From Brachionus manjavacas (taxonomy: Eukaryota > Rotifera > Eurotatoria > Ploima > Brachionidae): a DNA stretch of 64,000 nucleotides. Below the pieces are notes generated by a model that saw nothing but the letters and a program-made list of their open reading frames with translations, had not been told where the DNA came from and did not search any database. The translations under genes and the position numbers were made by a program. Location: NCBI GenBank assembly GCA_019054805.1, contig JAHQIY010000002.1, forward strand, positions 7,812,001-7,876,000, in the 5' to 3' direction. Of this stretch, positions 34,745-47,300 are shown piece after piece (position 1 is the first letter of the stretch; each line of letters starts with the position of its first letter).

Positions 34745-36124
34745 CGAGTGACGCAAGCAAAATTTGTGTCGCATCGACAAGCAGATGGAAAGGTTTTAAA
34801 TTTAGCGTTTTGCCTAAGCCCTCAATTCTGATTTGAATAAATTTGGAGAACAAGCAAAAAAAGAGAGAAAGAGAAAAAGAGTGAAAAAAAAACACAAAAT
34901 AGAATTAAATATTAATCTTCAAAGTACATAAAAGTGTTAATTAAGAAAAAAAAAAAATTCATTTTTTCTATCTACCAGTTGGGTGAAATTTAAAATTTCG
35001 ACTCAAAATTTACCTTAGATTCGTACGAAAAATCTAATTACTAGCAAATTATATTCTAATTATTTATTTATTTTGAAAAGTATTTTCGTTTCGAAAGCCT
35101 TTACCTTAATACTTGATGAATGACAAGGTGCATTCTTAAGATACAACTCACTATTGTTTGAATTCGAATATCATTTTGTTTCGGCTTAATCCGAGTTGAA
35201 ATTTAAGAAATTGCATAACACGCATTGGCTTGCTCAAATATCAGCGCCCGGCTAATTATGGCCAGGCCAGGTATGTGGAGAATTTGGCCTAAGCACTTAA
35301 GACAACAATTCGGAGCGCATCGCCAAGATGCGTCCGACTTTGGCTGTGCAAACAAGCGGATTGTTTCGTTTGTGCCGCACTCGGGTACAAAGCGAGCTCG
35401 TAACCGATGCGATCACATTTGCTTGAAAATATTTTGCCGAAGCCTTGTAGAAATTCTGTACAAGAATCTTTAAAAATGACACAAAATAGAAAGTTTTCGC
35501 ATTGCTAAAAATACCTTAGAAGAAAAAAAAATTCGAAAGGAAAACTAAAAATTTCTTGATTATCTTGAGTCGAAAGAAAAAAAAATTTTTTTTTTGAAAA
35601 ATTTTAATGAAAATTTGTAGGACCGATAGAGACACATTTACATAAAAATTAGGAATAAATTATAGAGGATAATAAACCTGTGTGTCGTTGTTGTTTTAAA
35701 TTTTTTTTATCTTGAAAAAGAAAAAGAAAAAAAAAAGAAAAAATTTCTGTTCGAACACAGATAAGATAATGGCGAGGGGGGGGATTTAGATAAAATTCTA
35801 AAAAGTAGAACGAAACTCTAAGCCTTGTATTTTTGTTGTTGTCGAATTTTAATTCTCGCTACAAGATAATTCTATGAGAAATATTGATTACGGCTTAATC
35901 GATAAACCTGTGCGACGAGACATGTCAACGAGCGTGCGACAACGACTAGCTCGAGTATTCAATAAGTGTTTATCTCTAATGTTACGTTCTTTTTTTTGAA
36001 CCTTGAATTAAAAAAAATTTTTTTCCTTGAATTTAATAAAAATTTTGCCAACAAAAAAATTTTTTTTTCCATTTCTACGTGTCTACAAGCACTCGACCTT
36101 CACTCAATCGAACACCGTTGAACC
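34745..36124. other. Intergenic, includes an unexplained GC-rich island
   Basis: Mostly AT-rich, but 35220-35460 is a sharply bounded, more GC-rich stretch (words such as CAGCGCCCGGCTAATTATGG and GGAGCGCATCGCCAAGATGC). Its frames on both strands have no recognisable domain. It could be a conserved regulatory element or repeat debris. Confidence 0.4.
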
Positions 36125-36300
36125 CGAGGTGACCTCATCCAGCTATACAAAATCACAAAAACTCAAACACGCTTCACTCCATACAAGACGGTTAAACTCC
36201 TTACCCCGATGGATGATGGCCTTGTGTCACCTAATACAATAATACAAACTGTTTCTCCACATATCCACATAACCTTAACACCTATTTAAAATCTTTTGTT
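36125..36300 (+). pseudogene. Possible LINE RT remnant
   Basis: Contains the words RGDLIQLYKITKTQT, the same block as the LINE fragments at 11.9, 34.2 and 43.2 kb. Flanking residues do not extend the match convincingly. Confidence 0.35.
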
Positions 36301-36699
36301 CCATTTCCACATCTGCTTCATTAGCTCAAATATTCGTCTAGTTATTGTCAAAAAGTAAGCTTTTTTTTTTAAAAAAAAACAAAAATTTTTTCAAAAACAA
36401 TAGTCTTTGTTTGAACCTTGAACTTGAATAAATTTTTTTTTGGTTTCCACAAATATTTATCTCTAATGATGGGCTTGTTTGAGCCTTGAGTTAAAAAACT
36501 CATCTTAGATCAGCACGGAAACAAAGAAACAAAGATGTTGCATTTTTGTTTAGGTCTAAAATATCAACTTATGGCAATTGTTATCTTAAGCACTAAATTT
36601 AAATAGAAAAATTAAAATTCAATTAATCGTACACCCTTAATATGCTTAGCAAAACAACTCTCGAGCCAACAAAACCTAATGTTTTTTCGCTTATTAATA

Positions 36700-37760
36700 A
36701 GACAAATATTTGCGCTAATATTTCAATAAAGTCGAAGAAATATGCAGAGAGAAAGCAACTCGGAGTAGTTAATAAAGCCCAAAATCTGTGCTGATACTAG
36801 TTAATTTTTTTCTCTATTTTATTTTATTTTTTTTATCTCAGCAAATATTTGCTCTATCAATTTAAATGCAAAGTTTTCCGAGAGAAAAAATTAGCCCGGC
36901 TGGAATTATTAATATATATTGAATGCAAACAACTAGAGCCTGGCAAACAACGCAAACTACATGTTTGCCTTTGGTAAAAGATATTAATTTTGATCAAACA
37001 AACGGAAGAGAGAATGGAAAGAGAACGGAGAGAGAGAGAGAGAGAGAGAGTGATCTTTAATCGCTGGGTGTAAGCTGTGCCCGCATTAAATTCTAATCTA
37101 AACATTGAACTGAAAAGTCCTGTTTGCTGTACTAAATACGACACAAACAAAGATAGCTATTGACTTTTTATAAATCGATTTAGATGCTTTCGGTACTATT
37201 TTTTTTTGTTTAAATATTTAATTTTACGGAACAAACAAGATTCGTTTGAATGAATGAATGAACGACTTAGAGATTGTTTGCCAAGTTAAAGCGTTCTTGA
37301 AATAGGTCGTATTTGAGCGAGAAAAGCCAGATTGTGTCGAACAGCAAACACAAATGGTGGCCATGGCTAGTTTACTCTTGACAACTATTTGTTTGGCCAA
37401 GAAGAAATATGTTGCGTGTTACGAGAGCGGATAACGGACTCGAACCGGACGCGATTGTTTGGCCATTTGCATAATCGCCCATCATCCATTCGCACAGCAA
37501 CGCCCACGGTCTAATCTCGCTTTCGAGAGGGCTTTTCTCCGCACTCCACAAATTCGTCGATCAACAAACAGTTTCAAGTGATCAATGCAATCAAACAAAC
37601 TTTATCTGATTGCCTCGATATGTCACATTGGACCTGGCTCGTGTTTGCTCTGCAGATTACTCTCCCCTATTAATTCCAATCAACTGAATATTCAATTTTT
37701 CAGCAATTGGCGTCCGGGCGGATTAGTGCGTTGTTTGGACAAGAGGAATTAGTCTCGAAA
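36700..37760. promoter_or_regulatory. Stretch dense in forkhead-type binding sites
   Basis: About 1 kb with repeated TRTTTGY words on either strand: TATTTGC at 36707 and 36846, GCAAATA at 36841, GCAAACA at 36942, TGTTTGC at 36962, 37121, 37275 and 37643, GCAAACA at 37344, TATTTGTTTGGCC near 37386, TTGTTTGGCCATTTGCATAA near 37456. It is also locally less AT-rich and has a GA tract at 37030-37050. FoxA proteins bind TRTTTRY, so autoregulation or cross-regulation of the two Fox genes is a reasonable inference. AT richness raises the chance level, so this needs a background test. Confidence 0.4.
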
Positions 37761-38770
37761 AATCGCTTTATCGGAATAAGAAATGCTCACATGCATTGTC
37801 ATTTACTTTGCTTTTTTTGTTGTTTTTTTTGTTGCTTTGTTTTTGAGTTTTCGTTGAGAACAGGATCACAACTTAAATTAATATTTGACTTTTATTTACT
37901 TTAAATTTTAATTCTAAACTTTATTAAAATTATAAAGGTATGCACTTGTTTAAATATATGTAAAGAATAACTTTAGTTTTAATTAACTTGACTAGAACAA
38001 ATACAGATGCTATGTTTCGTTTAGAAAGCTGAATTGTGCGTTTTATTAAAAAGTTAGAACTAATTAGTTTTGTTGGGTGGTGGCGGAGATGAGTGATTGT
38101 GCAAACAGAGACCGTGGTCTTCAGATGCGGTCAGGTGTTTTGGCTCTGGTCGGCCTGACGAGCCCTGTGACTCTTAATGTTTCGGTTCGAATTTTTTTAA
38201 TTGTTTTCAATTCAAATATTTGCTGAAAAATTTAATTTAATTGTTGAAGTAAGAAAAATTATGAAAATATTTGTTCAATGTAAATTGACAAATTTGGCTT
38301 TGTTTAACCGGTTGCTGCAAAACAAAAAATCTACTCTTTGAATGTCGACGATGATGTTTGTTTTTTTTTGCCACAAATGATCATCTAAGCTAATTTAATT
38401 TTATTTATTTATTCATACAAATTACGCCAGATTCGGCTTAAATTTTGGAAAAAAATTTTTAAATTTTTGAATTTAAAAAAAAATATCTAAGTTTAATTAA
38501 TAAGTATTTTATGTTTATTATGTAAATAAAAAATATTTTTGTTATTATTTATTTTAATATGCGTCGATTCTGACTTTGAAAAGTGTTTCTAATCATTATT
38601 TTTATTTGTTTCGTTGAACGTCTTAGAGGTGATGTCAAGTAAAAAAAAAGTATAAAAGCAATAATTAGAAAGTAGGAAAAAATTCAAAATAAATCTCTAA
38701 AAAAATTATTATTTTTTTTTTACCTTTTTCTTATTTTAAACTAAAAGAAAAATTAAAGAAAAATGACTCA
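37761..38770. other. Intergenic, no gene recognised
   Basis: AT-rich except 38080-38180, a GC-richer segment (GTGGCGGAGATGAG, GACCGTGGTC, GTCGGCCTGACGAGCC) ending in GGTTCGAAT. The GGTTCGAAT is B-box-like, but no tRNA cloverleaf could be built. Confidence 0.45.
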
Positions 38771-39185
38771 AGAAATTTGAATTATTTTTTAAGGAACAAT
38801 AACAACCTTATTGAACCAATGGCCAAGTCAAAAAGTGGAGAAAAAGCATTTGAACATTTTTATTCAAGATTAATAAATTGCTTTGTGATTAAGAGATCAA
38901 TGTTGAAGTTTTCAACGTTTAAGCTTTCAAATTTCAATAGCATAAATTTAATTTACACAGATTTTGTTTCTAAATTTGAATTATTTAACTTAAATAGCTT
39001 GTTGTTAAATTTTTCAAATGACTATTAAATCAATAACTCTAATCAATTTTATTTTATAATTTTGTGTATTTTTTTTTAACATTTTATATTTTTATTAATA
39101 ATTAATTTAAACAAATGAAGTGTTAATTGGTCTCATGAGGCATGGGCACTAGCCTGTTGATTAACCTTGGAATTGAAATGAAAAA
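38771..39185 (+). pseudogene. Possible LINE ORF end and 3' tail
   Basis: The frame 38777-39028 (EPMAKSKSGEKAFEHFYSRL and following) looks like the C-terminus of an uncharacterised LINE-type protein. It is followed by CTGTTGATTAACCTTGGAAT and an A-rich end. A similar 3' string, CTGTTGATTAACCTTGAAA, occurs at about 55548. Two unrelated sites ending alike suggest a shared 3' end, but no catalytic motif is present. Confidence 0.35.
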
Positions 39186-41321
39186 TAAATCTCAAAAAAA
39201 AATTATTTTTTTTTTAACCTTTTTCTTATTTTATTTCTTTTATAAACTGAATAACTAACTTGAAGGCAAAAGAGTTCGAAACTATTGAGGAAAAATCAGT
39301 TTAAAATTAGGGAAAAAAACTCAAACAATCACAAATTAATATTATTTTTATCATAAAACAGACTAATTTTTTAAAAGTGTCATTATAGATAAATATCTTA
39401 ATTTGTTCTAAAAGTTAGTCTCAAACTAAAAATTCTTCTTTTTTTAGCATTTGATAGCATTTACTAATATTCTCTTTCTTAATTCAAATTTTTTTCAAGT
39501 TATCACAATTTTTAATCTAAAATATAGTTTTAATAAATTAAATTTATGACCGATAAATAATTTTTTGAGCATGGTTCAAAATTAAGGTTTTTTTATGCCA
39601 TATTTAAAATTAAAATATAATAAAATAGAGAAGTTTGAATTTAAATAAATAATTGGTAAAAAATTTATTTTTATTTTTTTTTCGATTTTTTCTTTTCGAT
39701 ATTGCTCCTGAGGCTAGAAATAGCCGAGTTTTTTTCCAACAAAAATATTGCTAATTAATTTTATGATCTTTTAATTTTCCCATTCTGTTCTGAAGTCATT
39801 TTTGACTAATCGGTTTAAAAACTAAATAGCTTTCTAAAATTAAGTGAACACTGTGCTATTTTACACTCGAAATCTATTATGAGTTGAACAGGTTTTATTA
39901 GAAATACTCTTTGAAAAGTTATTCAAATCGTGATGAAGACCACGACATTCTGTTATTTTACTTTTGATTTTACACTGTTACTCTAGAGGAAAAATTCAAT
40001 AAATGCCCTTATTAATTTTGTCTCTTAATTTAAAACACAAACTTCAAGTTCATTTCTTTTAGATTTATCCAAACCATGTTATACTAATTTATTAATTCTA
40101 ATTTGAAAATAAACTCTTATTTAGCTTATCTTCAATTCGAATATCCCATGTTCGACTTTATTCTAACCAAAAATTGAATTATTAATTGGACTAATGCGAT
40201 TGTCATTAGATTATTACCTGGGGAGAGATAAGATGATTTCAAATCAAACTAACACTTTTAATTTTATCTTTATTTTTCATTTCTTGAATTTATATTTAAA
40301 ACTTGTTGTTAAATCACACTACTTATCTGCCATAGCCATGTACTTGAGGTACCTAGCTCCGTGGTTTAAAACCCGTTGCAGATTAACTTATAATAATAAT
40401 AAAGATAAGGTTTTGATTTTTTTTAGTTGGAATATTCAGCTTCAAAATTATGTTTTTATCTCAACTCACAAGAAAATTTAAAGTCAAAAATTAATAGATT
40501 GAAATTTGAGAAAAAAATAAATTTAGATGATGACCAAAATTAATAAATTCATTATTGTGATCATTATTACTAATTAAAGTAAAAATAATTTTTTTTTGTT
40601 TTTTAGTTTCTAAATTTAATACAAACATAAATAATAATTCGAATTTTGTTTTGTTTTTAATTATTTATTAATTAATTATATTAAACCATTAACACCATTT
40701 TTTAATACAAAAAATTCGATTTTTTAGGTGTGTAAATTTTAAAATTATCAAAATAATTTTTTTGAGATTTTTAAAATCCAGAATTAGACGATATCAAAAT
40801 TTGTCAAGTCACAACGAAAAAGCTATCAATAGAATTAAACTTATCATGTGATATTTTTTCAAGTTAAAGGTATGCTCAAGTGCTGGATAACTGATTGCTT
40901 AACTAGAATAACTCAAAAATTTTCTTTATCAACAGATATTTAGAAATAAAAATTTTCTTAAAAGATATGTCAAAAGTTTTTTGAATTATGTTAAATTAAA
41001 CTCGTTTTCTTTATGTTTTCTAAGCTAAATAGTGATAAGCGTTTAAATTCATCAGCTTAAAATGATCTTTAGCTATTGCTCGAGAGCCAGATTTAATCAT
41101 TTATTGACATATTATGTAAATGCCATCTGAGCTCATTTCACCCTCAATAGAATAAAAATGTCTAAACTAACATTTATTTTAAATTCTTCGAATTATGAAT
41201 AAGGTTAAAAATAGGCTCAAAAAATTTATTTACTTTTTTATGAACAAATAAAGAATTTTTGTAAGAAAAAAAAGAGAATTATCTCTTTCTAAAATTTAAT
41301 TTAAAAAAAATTGAGTTGAAT
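39186..41321. other. Intergenic, no gene recognised
   Basis: About 2.1 kb, AT-rich. A 95-codon frame at 40194-40481 has no recognisable domain. The right end is the 3' flank of BBOF1. Confidence 0.55.
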
Positions 41322-44300
41322 CTATAAGACTATAGAAGGCAGCTTAAGCATGTTTTCACTTGACGTTGGCGCTTGATAGTTCGGCTCGGTTATGAATGTA
41401 AAGTTTTCGTCACTAAACAAAAAAATAAATTTTCGACCTAGAAAAAAATAAAATTACCTGTTATTGTACTGTTTCTTTGCTTCATGACGATCAATGTATT
41501 TTAGATCATTATCGTCTTCGTTTGAATCGGCATCATTGATTGTCTCGTCCAACTCGACTGCCTTCAATTCGGCCCAACTAGACTTGGGTTTTTTAGTCTT
41601 CAAGCCGTTCATTCTAGCAAACAATTCCCTCAAGACCTGTTCCTTTTGCTCCCAAGTCAAATCATTCAAGTCAAATAATTTATCAACTCCTTGCCTAGAA
41701 AATAAATAAATAAATAATTTTATTTTTCACTGATAATACAAAATATTTGTTTTAAATGTAATTTACTCAAAAATCAATCAAAAAATTAATGGATACAAAT
41801 TTTTAATAGCCGTTATCAAAAACTCTCGAGTTCAAGATAAATAAAGAGTTTTTATTTTTAGATAAAATAATCAATCAATAAAATAATCAGCTCTTTTAAA
41901 TTGGAAAGACTTTTTTGTTTTAATAAACATTATTATGATACTATAAAATTTTTAATTTGCCTATAATAAATTAAGGTCTAATTAAAAGTAAAAGCAATAA
42001 AAATATTGATTGAAAAAAGTGATTAAAAAAAACAAAAATTTTCAAATTTAAACATGAAATATTGCTCAAAAAACTTGGCCTGTCCACTCTCTGATAAATT
42101 AAACTTTTATTTTTTTTTATTTCACACCAAAAATTCAACAATAAATTCAAGATTAAGATCTTTATTTTTAATTCCTAATAATATTTTAATAATTGAAATT
42201 AAACAATTTGATATTGAGAAAATAATTAATCGACACTTCAATAAATAAATTAATAAAATAGAATAAGTCTATAAAAACTCTTGAATGCTTATTGATTTTA
42301 CAAGAATCGATAGTTAATTTGTAAACAATAAAAAAATTTATCACAAATTTTACTTTATTAATAATTAAAGATTTACTATTATTTATTACTAATTATATTT
42401 TTTATAAATATTTCTTTTTTTCATTAGTGTATTTTAATTTTCATGTATTTAATGGAATTAGATCCATTAAATATAAAAAACAACTTTTAACACCCTCCAT
42501 TAGGGTCTGTTTTGATGCTAGGCTGATTTCACGCAGACATTTTTGTATCCTGAGCCTCAATTGATGAAGTGTTTTCGTTCCCGGCCATTCTCGTACACTT
42601 TCTCTTTCAAAATTGAGCAAAAGTCGGTAAAGTCAATGAAATTATTATTTCAAGTTATATTTTCTAAAAAAAAACTCTGAGGATTTCAAATCTGTCTTCA
42701 GATTCGAAATTGCATTTAAAATTAGGAAGTTTTTACAACCCAAACTTGAATTTAGCCCGGAAACCTTGACTTCACTATTTTTAAATAAAACTTGATTCTG
42801 AATTTATAGAATTTATCCAATTTTATAAATTATTAAGGATAATTGAACAAGTATGCGAAAGAGATCTCGGAATATATATCAAAAATGACCTAAAATAGGA
42901 CACACAAGTAAGCTATGTCACAGCTTGAGCTAATAGGATTCTGGGAATGTTGAAAAAATTGCTTAGATATCCCAATGTAAACAACATTAAACTACTGTAC
43001 ACTTCAATGGTCAGACCTCACTTAGAATTTGCCATAACCTCTTGGTGCCCTTACTTAAAAAAAGATATCGATATGATAGAAAAGATTCAACGTAGAGCTA
43101 CTAAGTTAGTTCCAAATTTAAAGCGCCTGACTTACTCAACACGCTTACCTAAATTCGGCCTGATGGACCTAACAACGAGAAGATTGAGAGGAGATCTGAT
43201 CCAGTCGTTCAAGATAATTAATAAAATTGAGTTAGTTGAGTTTAAAAAAGAATTAACCTATGGTCAAAGTGGTCAAGTATACGACTTAAGAAGGCATTCA
43301 AAGTCTCTACGTCGTGAACAGATAAAAAACTGTTCCTCGCGTTTCCATTTTTTCACAAATAGAGTTGTAAACATATGGAACCAATTACCGGAAGAAATAG
43401 TTAGCGCAAAATTAGATGCTTGGCTAGTGAAAAAAGAAGCGACTGCTATAGCTCATTAGAGCTCTGCTCGGGTATTTTTCCGAGTTGCAGTTCAACATAC
43501 TACTACTACTACTACTAAGTATCACATGATTATAAGAATTTTTTTGAAGGCCACCATCTCTTTTTTTTTTTAAGAAAAAAAAATATTCCCTCTTTACAAA
43601 AAGTCACCAGATTGTCCCCTCTTTAAATCGATCATCACTTAGTAAAATGCAATTTAAATTTTGCACTGAATACTTTAATCGGATTATAAACAAAAAAAAA
43701 CACGAGAAATACCTCAAAATCCCATGATTAATATCAAATTTCATTTCCTATCAATATCAAATCCGATTAAATTTAGTGAAAAAATTTAAAATGCTATTTT
43801 GGAAGAAACAATAAGTAAAGCAAAGAATTTTGAAATCAAGACAAATATTTAGAAATTCTCTTTTTTTGGAATATTTTAGCAAGAGATGGCTATCAGTCTG
43901 GCGAAAAAATAGCACGTGACAAAAATTTAATTTTGAAGAAAGGAAAAAAACTAAAAGACACAAAATTTATCATAAGATATTATTTTTAAAGTTATTTGAA
44001 CTCAGCAGTTGAAATTTTATTGATCACCTAAATAGGTCAAAATGAGTTTAAATTCAAAAAAAAAATAAGCAAAATTTATAGGTCTTTCTAAATTAAAAAA
44101 ATTAAGATAAAATATAAAAACTAAAAGAAAAATTGTATATTTTCAATTAGATTCTATTTGATAAACTGCTTTATTAATGAATTTTACCGTCATGTCATGA
44201 CCATGATTAAAAATAATAAATTAAAATTCTAATCAAAAACTTTTGAATTAAAAAAATTTAGCCTGAATTAATTAAATTGGAATTTATTTATTCGCATTAG

Positions 44301-47300
44301 GTTTACGCTGCACAATTTTTAATGGTTTTGATTTTTAGAAAATTAAAAGAAATTTTTTTAATGTATATTTTGGTCTTGGTTAAAACATCAAAATTTAACA
44401 TTTTTAAAAGTGTCTTTTTTTTTTGAGATTCAACTTTAAAAAGAAAGCCTAGACTTGTCCTGACTTGACTAATAACTCAAACTTAAATCTGGCATCATAA
44501 TTATTTATAATAATCGATTGTGGAAAGTAAAAAATGGTTCTGAATTTTATTCTAATTAAAAATGATTCCAAAGATCTGATTCTAAGTCCCACCAATTTAA
44601 ATTTAAATTTAAAAAAATTTCTGGATTTACTTGAACTCACATCATACATTTTTTTCTTGTAATCACAAAATTCTATAATAATTTTTCTAAATAAATTAAG
44701 TATACTTTAAATTAATTAAATTGTTTTTTTTGCTTAAATCCAAAGAGTTCATACTTGTAAGTGAACTGTTGCTCACAATAATAAGTAGCAAAACGATGAC
44801 CAAAAAAAATTAATTAAATTTCAATACCCGAAATGATATCAATTTTATTAATTTTTTTAAAATCTTCATGTAATTTTTCAAATTAATTTTTTTTTATTGA
44901 ATATTATCTTTTTTAATTAAATTATCAAAAATTTAATTTTTTAAAATTTCTTTGAGTATTATCCCCTTTCGCCATTCTTCTATTAAATTATAAAGTTAAT
45001 AATTAGTGTTGACAATCGATTCAATAATCGACTTACTTTAAATCGATTTAATTTTTTTAGTCAACAATTAAATCGAATATTTTTTTAGTCAATTAGTATG
45101 TAATTTAATCATTAATAAAAAATTCATCTCTAAATTAAAAATTAAATAATCAAAAAATATTTTTTCCACAACTAATTACCAAATTTCCTCAATTTTTGTT
45201 TAAAAGATTCATAAAAGAAATTTTATCTCTAAAAAATCCGCCACAAACATCTTTTTTCTTTTTTCGAGTGCCAAATTAGTCGAATCAATAGTTGACTAAA
45301 AAAAATTTGTCGATTTCTGAATTTTATCAATCGATAACCAACACTATTCATAATATTAAAAACAAAACTAGATTAATTTTTTTTTTTTGGAGATTAAGAA
45401 AAGAAAAAAAAAACTTTTTTAAATCATTCACATTTGAAATTTCATACACGAAAATAGATAACAGAGACTCTTTTCAATTTTTTTTCTTGAACTCTCAACA
45501 AAAACATCCTCATAGACCTTCATAAATGAAATAATTAAATCGATTCTGGAAAAAAAAATTTTTTTAATACATCTGATTTTTAAACATGTCCTTGATTGTG
45601 TCAATCTTTTGATTTTTAAAAAAGATTAAAACAATGTCTGAGGATATATCGTAGTCAAAAATTAATTGACTTTTTGGAAATATTTTGCAATACTAAATGT
45701 TTGTTTGTGAGGTAACACTTAAAAAAAGCTGTAAGCGTAGTCGACCATATCAATGCATAATTATTGTCTTTATTTTTATTACTTAATTTCTATGATTTTG
45801 AAACTAAATTTTTATGTCTTGTTTCACTTACTCCTGCCTCGCTCAGAATATTTTGAACTAACGGGAAGATTTTTAGATTAAATAAATGGGACTAGAAAAT
45901 TTTGTGACCAGTTGATCAAATTTTTTGTCCCAGAAAATCTATTTTTTTAATTAAATGAATCAAAAAAAAATTTTGAACAAAATAATAATTTGGTCAGAAA
46001 ATTGAAACAAATAAAAATTACTTGCCATATTTAAGATTTTTGTTTAAAATTTTTGAGTTTGAATTATTTAATAAAAGGAGAACTTTTAAAATATAATTAA
46101 ATTTTTTTTAATTAAGAATTTATAGCATTGAATGAGTTCTGTAACATTCAAGCTACCGAAATTTAGATAATTCATTTTAACCATATTTTAGAATTTAAAA
46201 AAGAATCAATAGTCCAATAGTCCATAAAACGGATATTTCAACAAATTATGTTAGAAAATTTTTGAGAAAATATCATTATGACTTCAATCGAAATTTTACA
46301 AAAAAAAATAATTAATTTTTACTTAAATTGTACATTTTTGTTCGTAACAAAGATTTTAAAAATTTTTTTTGTCTTTAAATAGAGATAAACATAAAATTTA
46401 AATATAAAGATTTAAAAAAAACTTTTAAAACTTCTATTTGAATTTCAAGTCAAATATATATAATATTATTATTCAAAATTTTTAAATCCTTTTGCCTATT
46501 AACTCTACGAGGCTGATGCATGCTTAAAAAAATTCACTTCCGATTTAACCGCATGTATTTCGAGGCAAGATAAAACGGTATTGAAAATTAATGCCTAATC
46601 AATTGCGGAATTTTTGCATATTTTGAGATTAGGTGCAAAAAAATATATTTTTTATTCTGTTCCATTGACAGAACAAGCTATCTCAGTATTGTTAATCTAA
46701 TTTTGAATGTCACATCGATGAAGAATTTGAGAACTCATCATTTTGCATCATTTATCTATTTTCTGTTGAGGATTAAAGAGAAATAAAGAGTAATTAAAAT
46801 ACATTAGAAATACATTAGAAACGCATTAAATGAAAAATAATTGTTTTAATGATAAAAAAGACATAAAATGAATTTATTGAAATGTTAAAATCACATAAGT
46901 TAATTTTTCTAGATCTTTAAAAACTTATTTAAAAATATTAAGTCTATAATTTAAAAAAATCTTCTTTTTTCATTTAAAATGAACTTATGGCTTTGCAACA
47001 CTGTAACTGTTTAATTACTGACTTTCGTAAGTTTCTAGGTATTTTTTTATTTATATTTTCTTTTTCAACTAGATTTAAATTTTTTAATTTAAAAAGAGTT
47101 AAGATCTCAAAAATTAAAATTAAAATCAATCAAAAATGATGTGAACACATTTTGTAAAAGAAAAAATTCATTTTATATGTCAATATACATTTAGAAAGAC
47201 ATTTTTCACTGATTAAGTTTTAGGCTTTGTTTTTTTTTGTACTTTTTTTTATTAGTTTCTAAACTTCAGCCGTTTTTTAAAAAAAAAAAAGAAAAAAATT

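Noticed and set aside
38080-38180. Possible tRNA gene ending in GGTTCGAAT
   Set aside because: No acceptor or anticodon stems could be formed around it.
40194-40481. 95-codon plus-strand frame
   Set aside because: No domain, no splice context, amino-acid composition as expected from AT-rich non-coding DNA.
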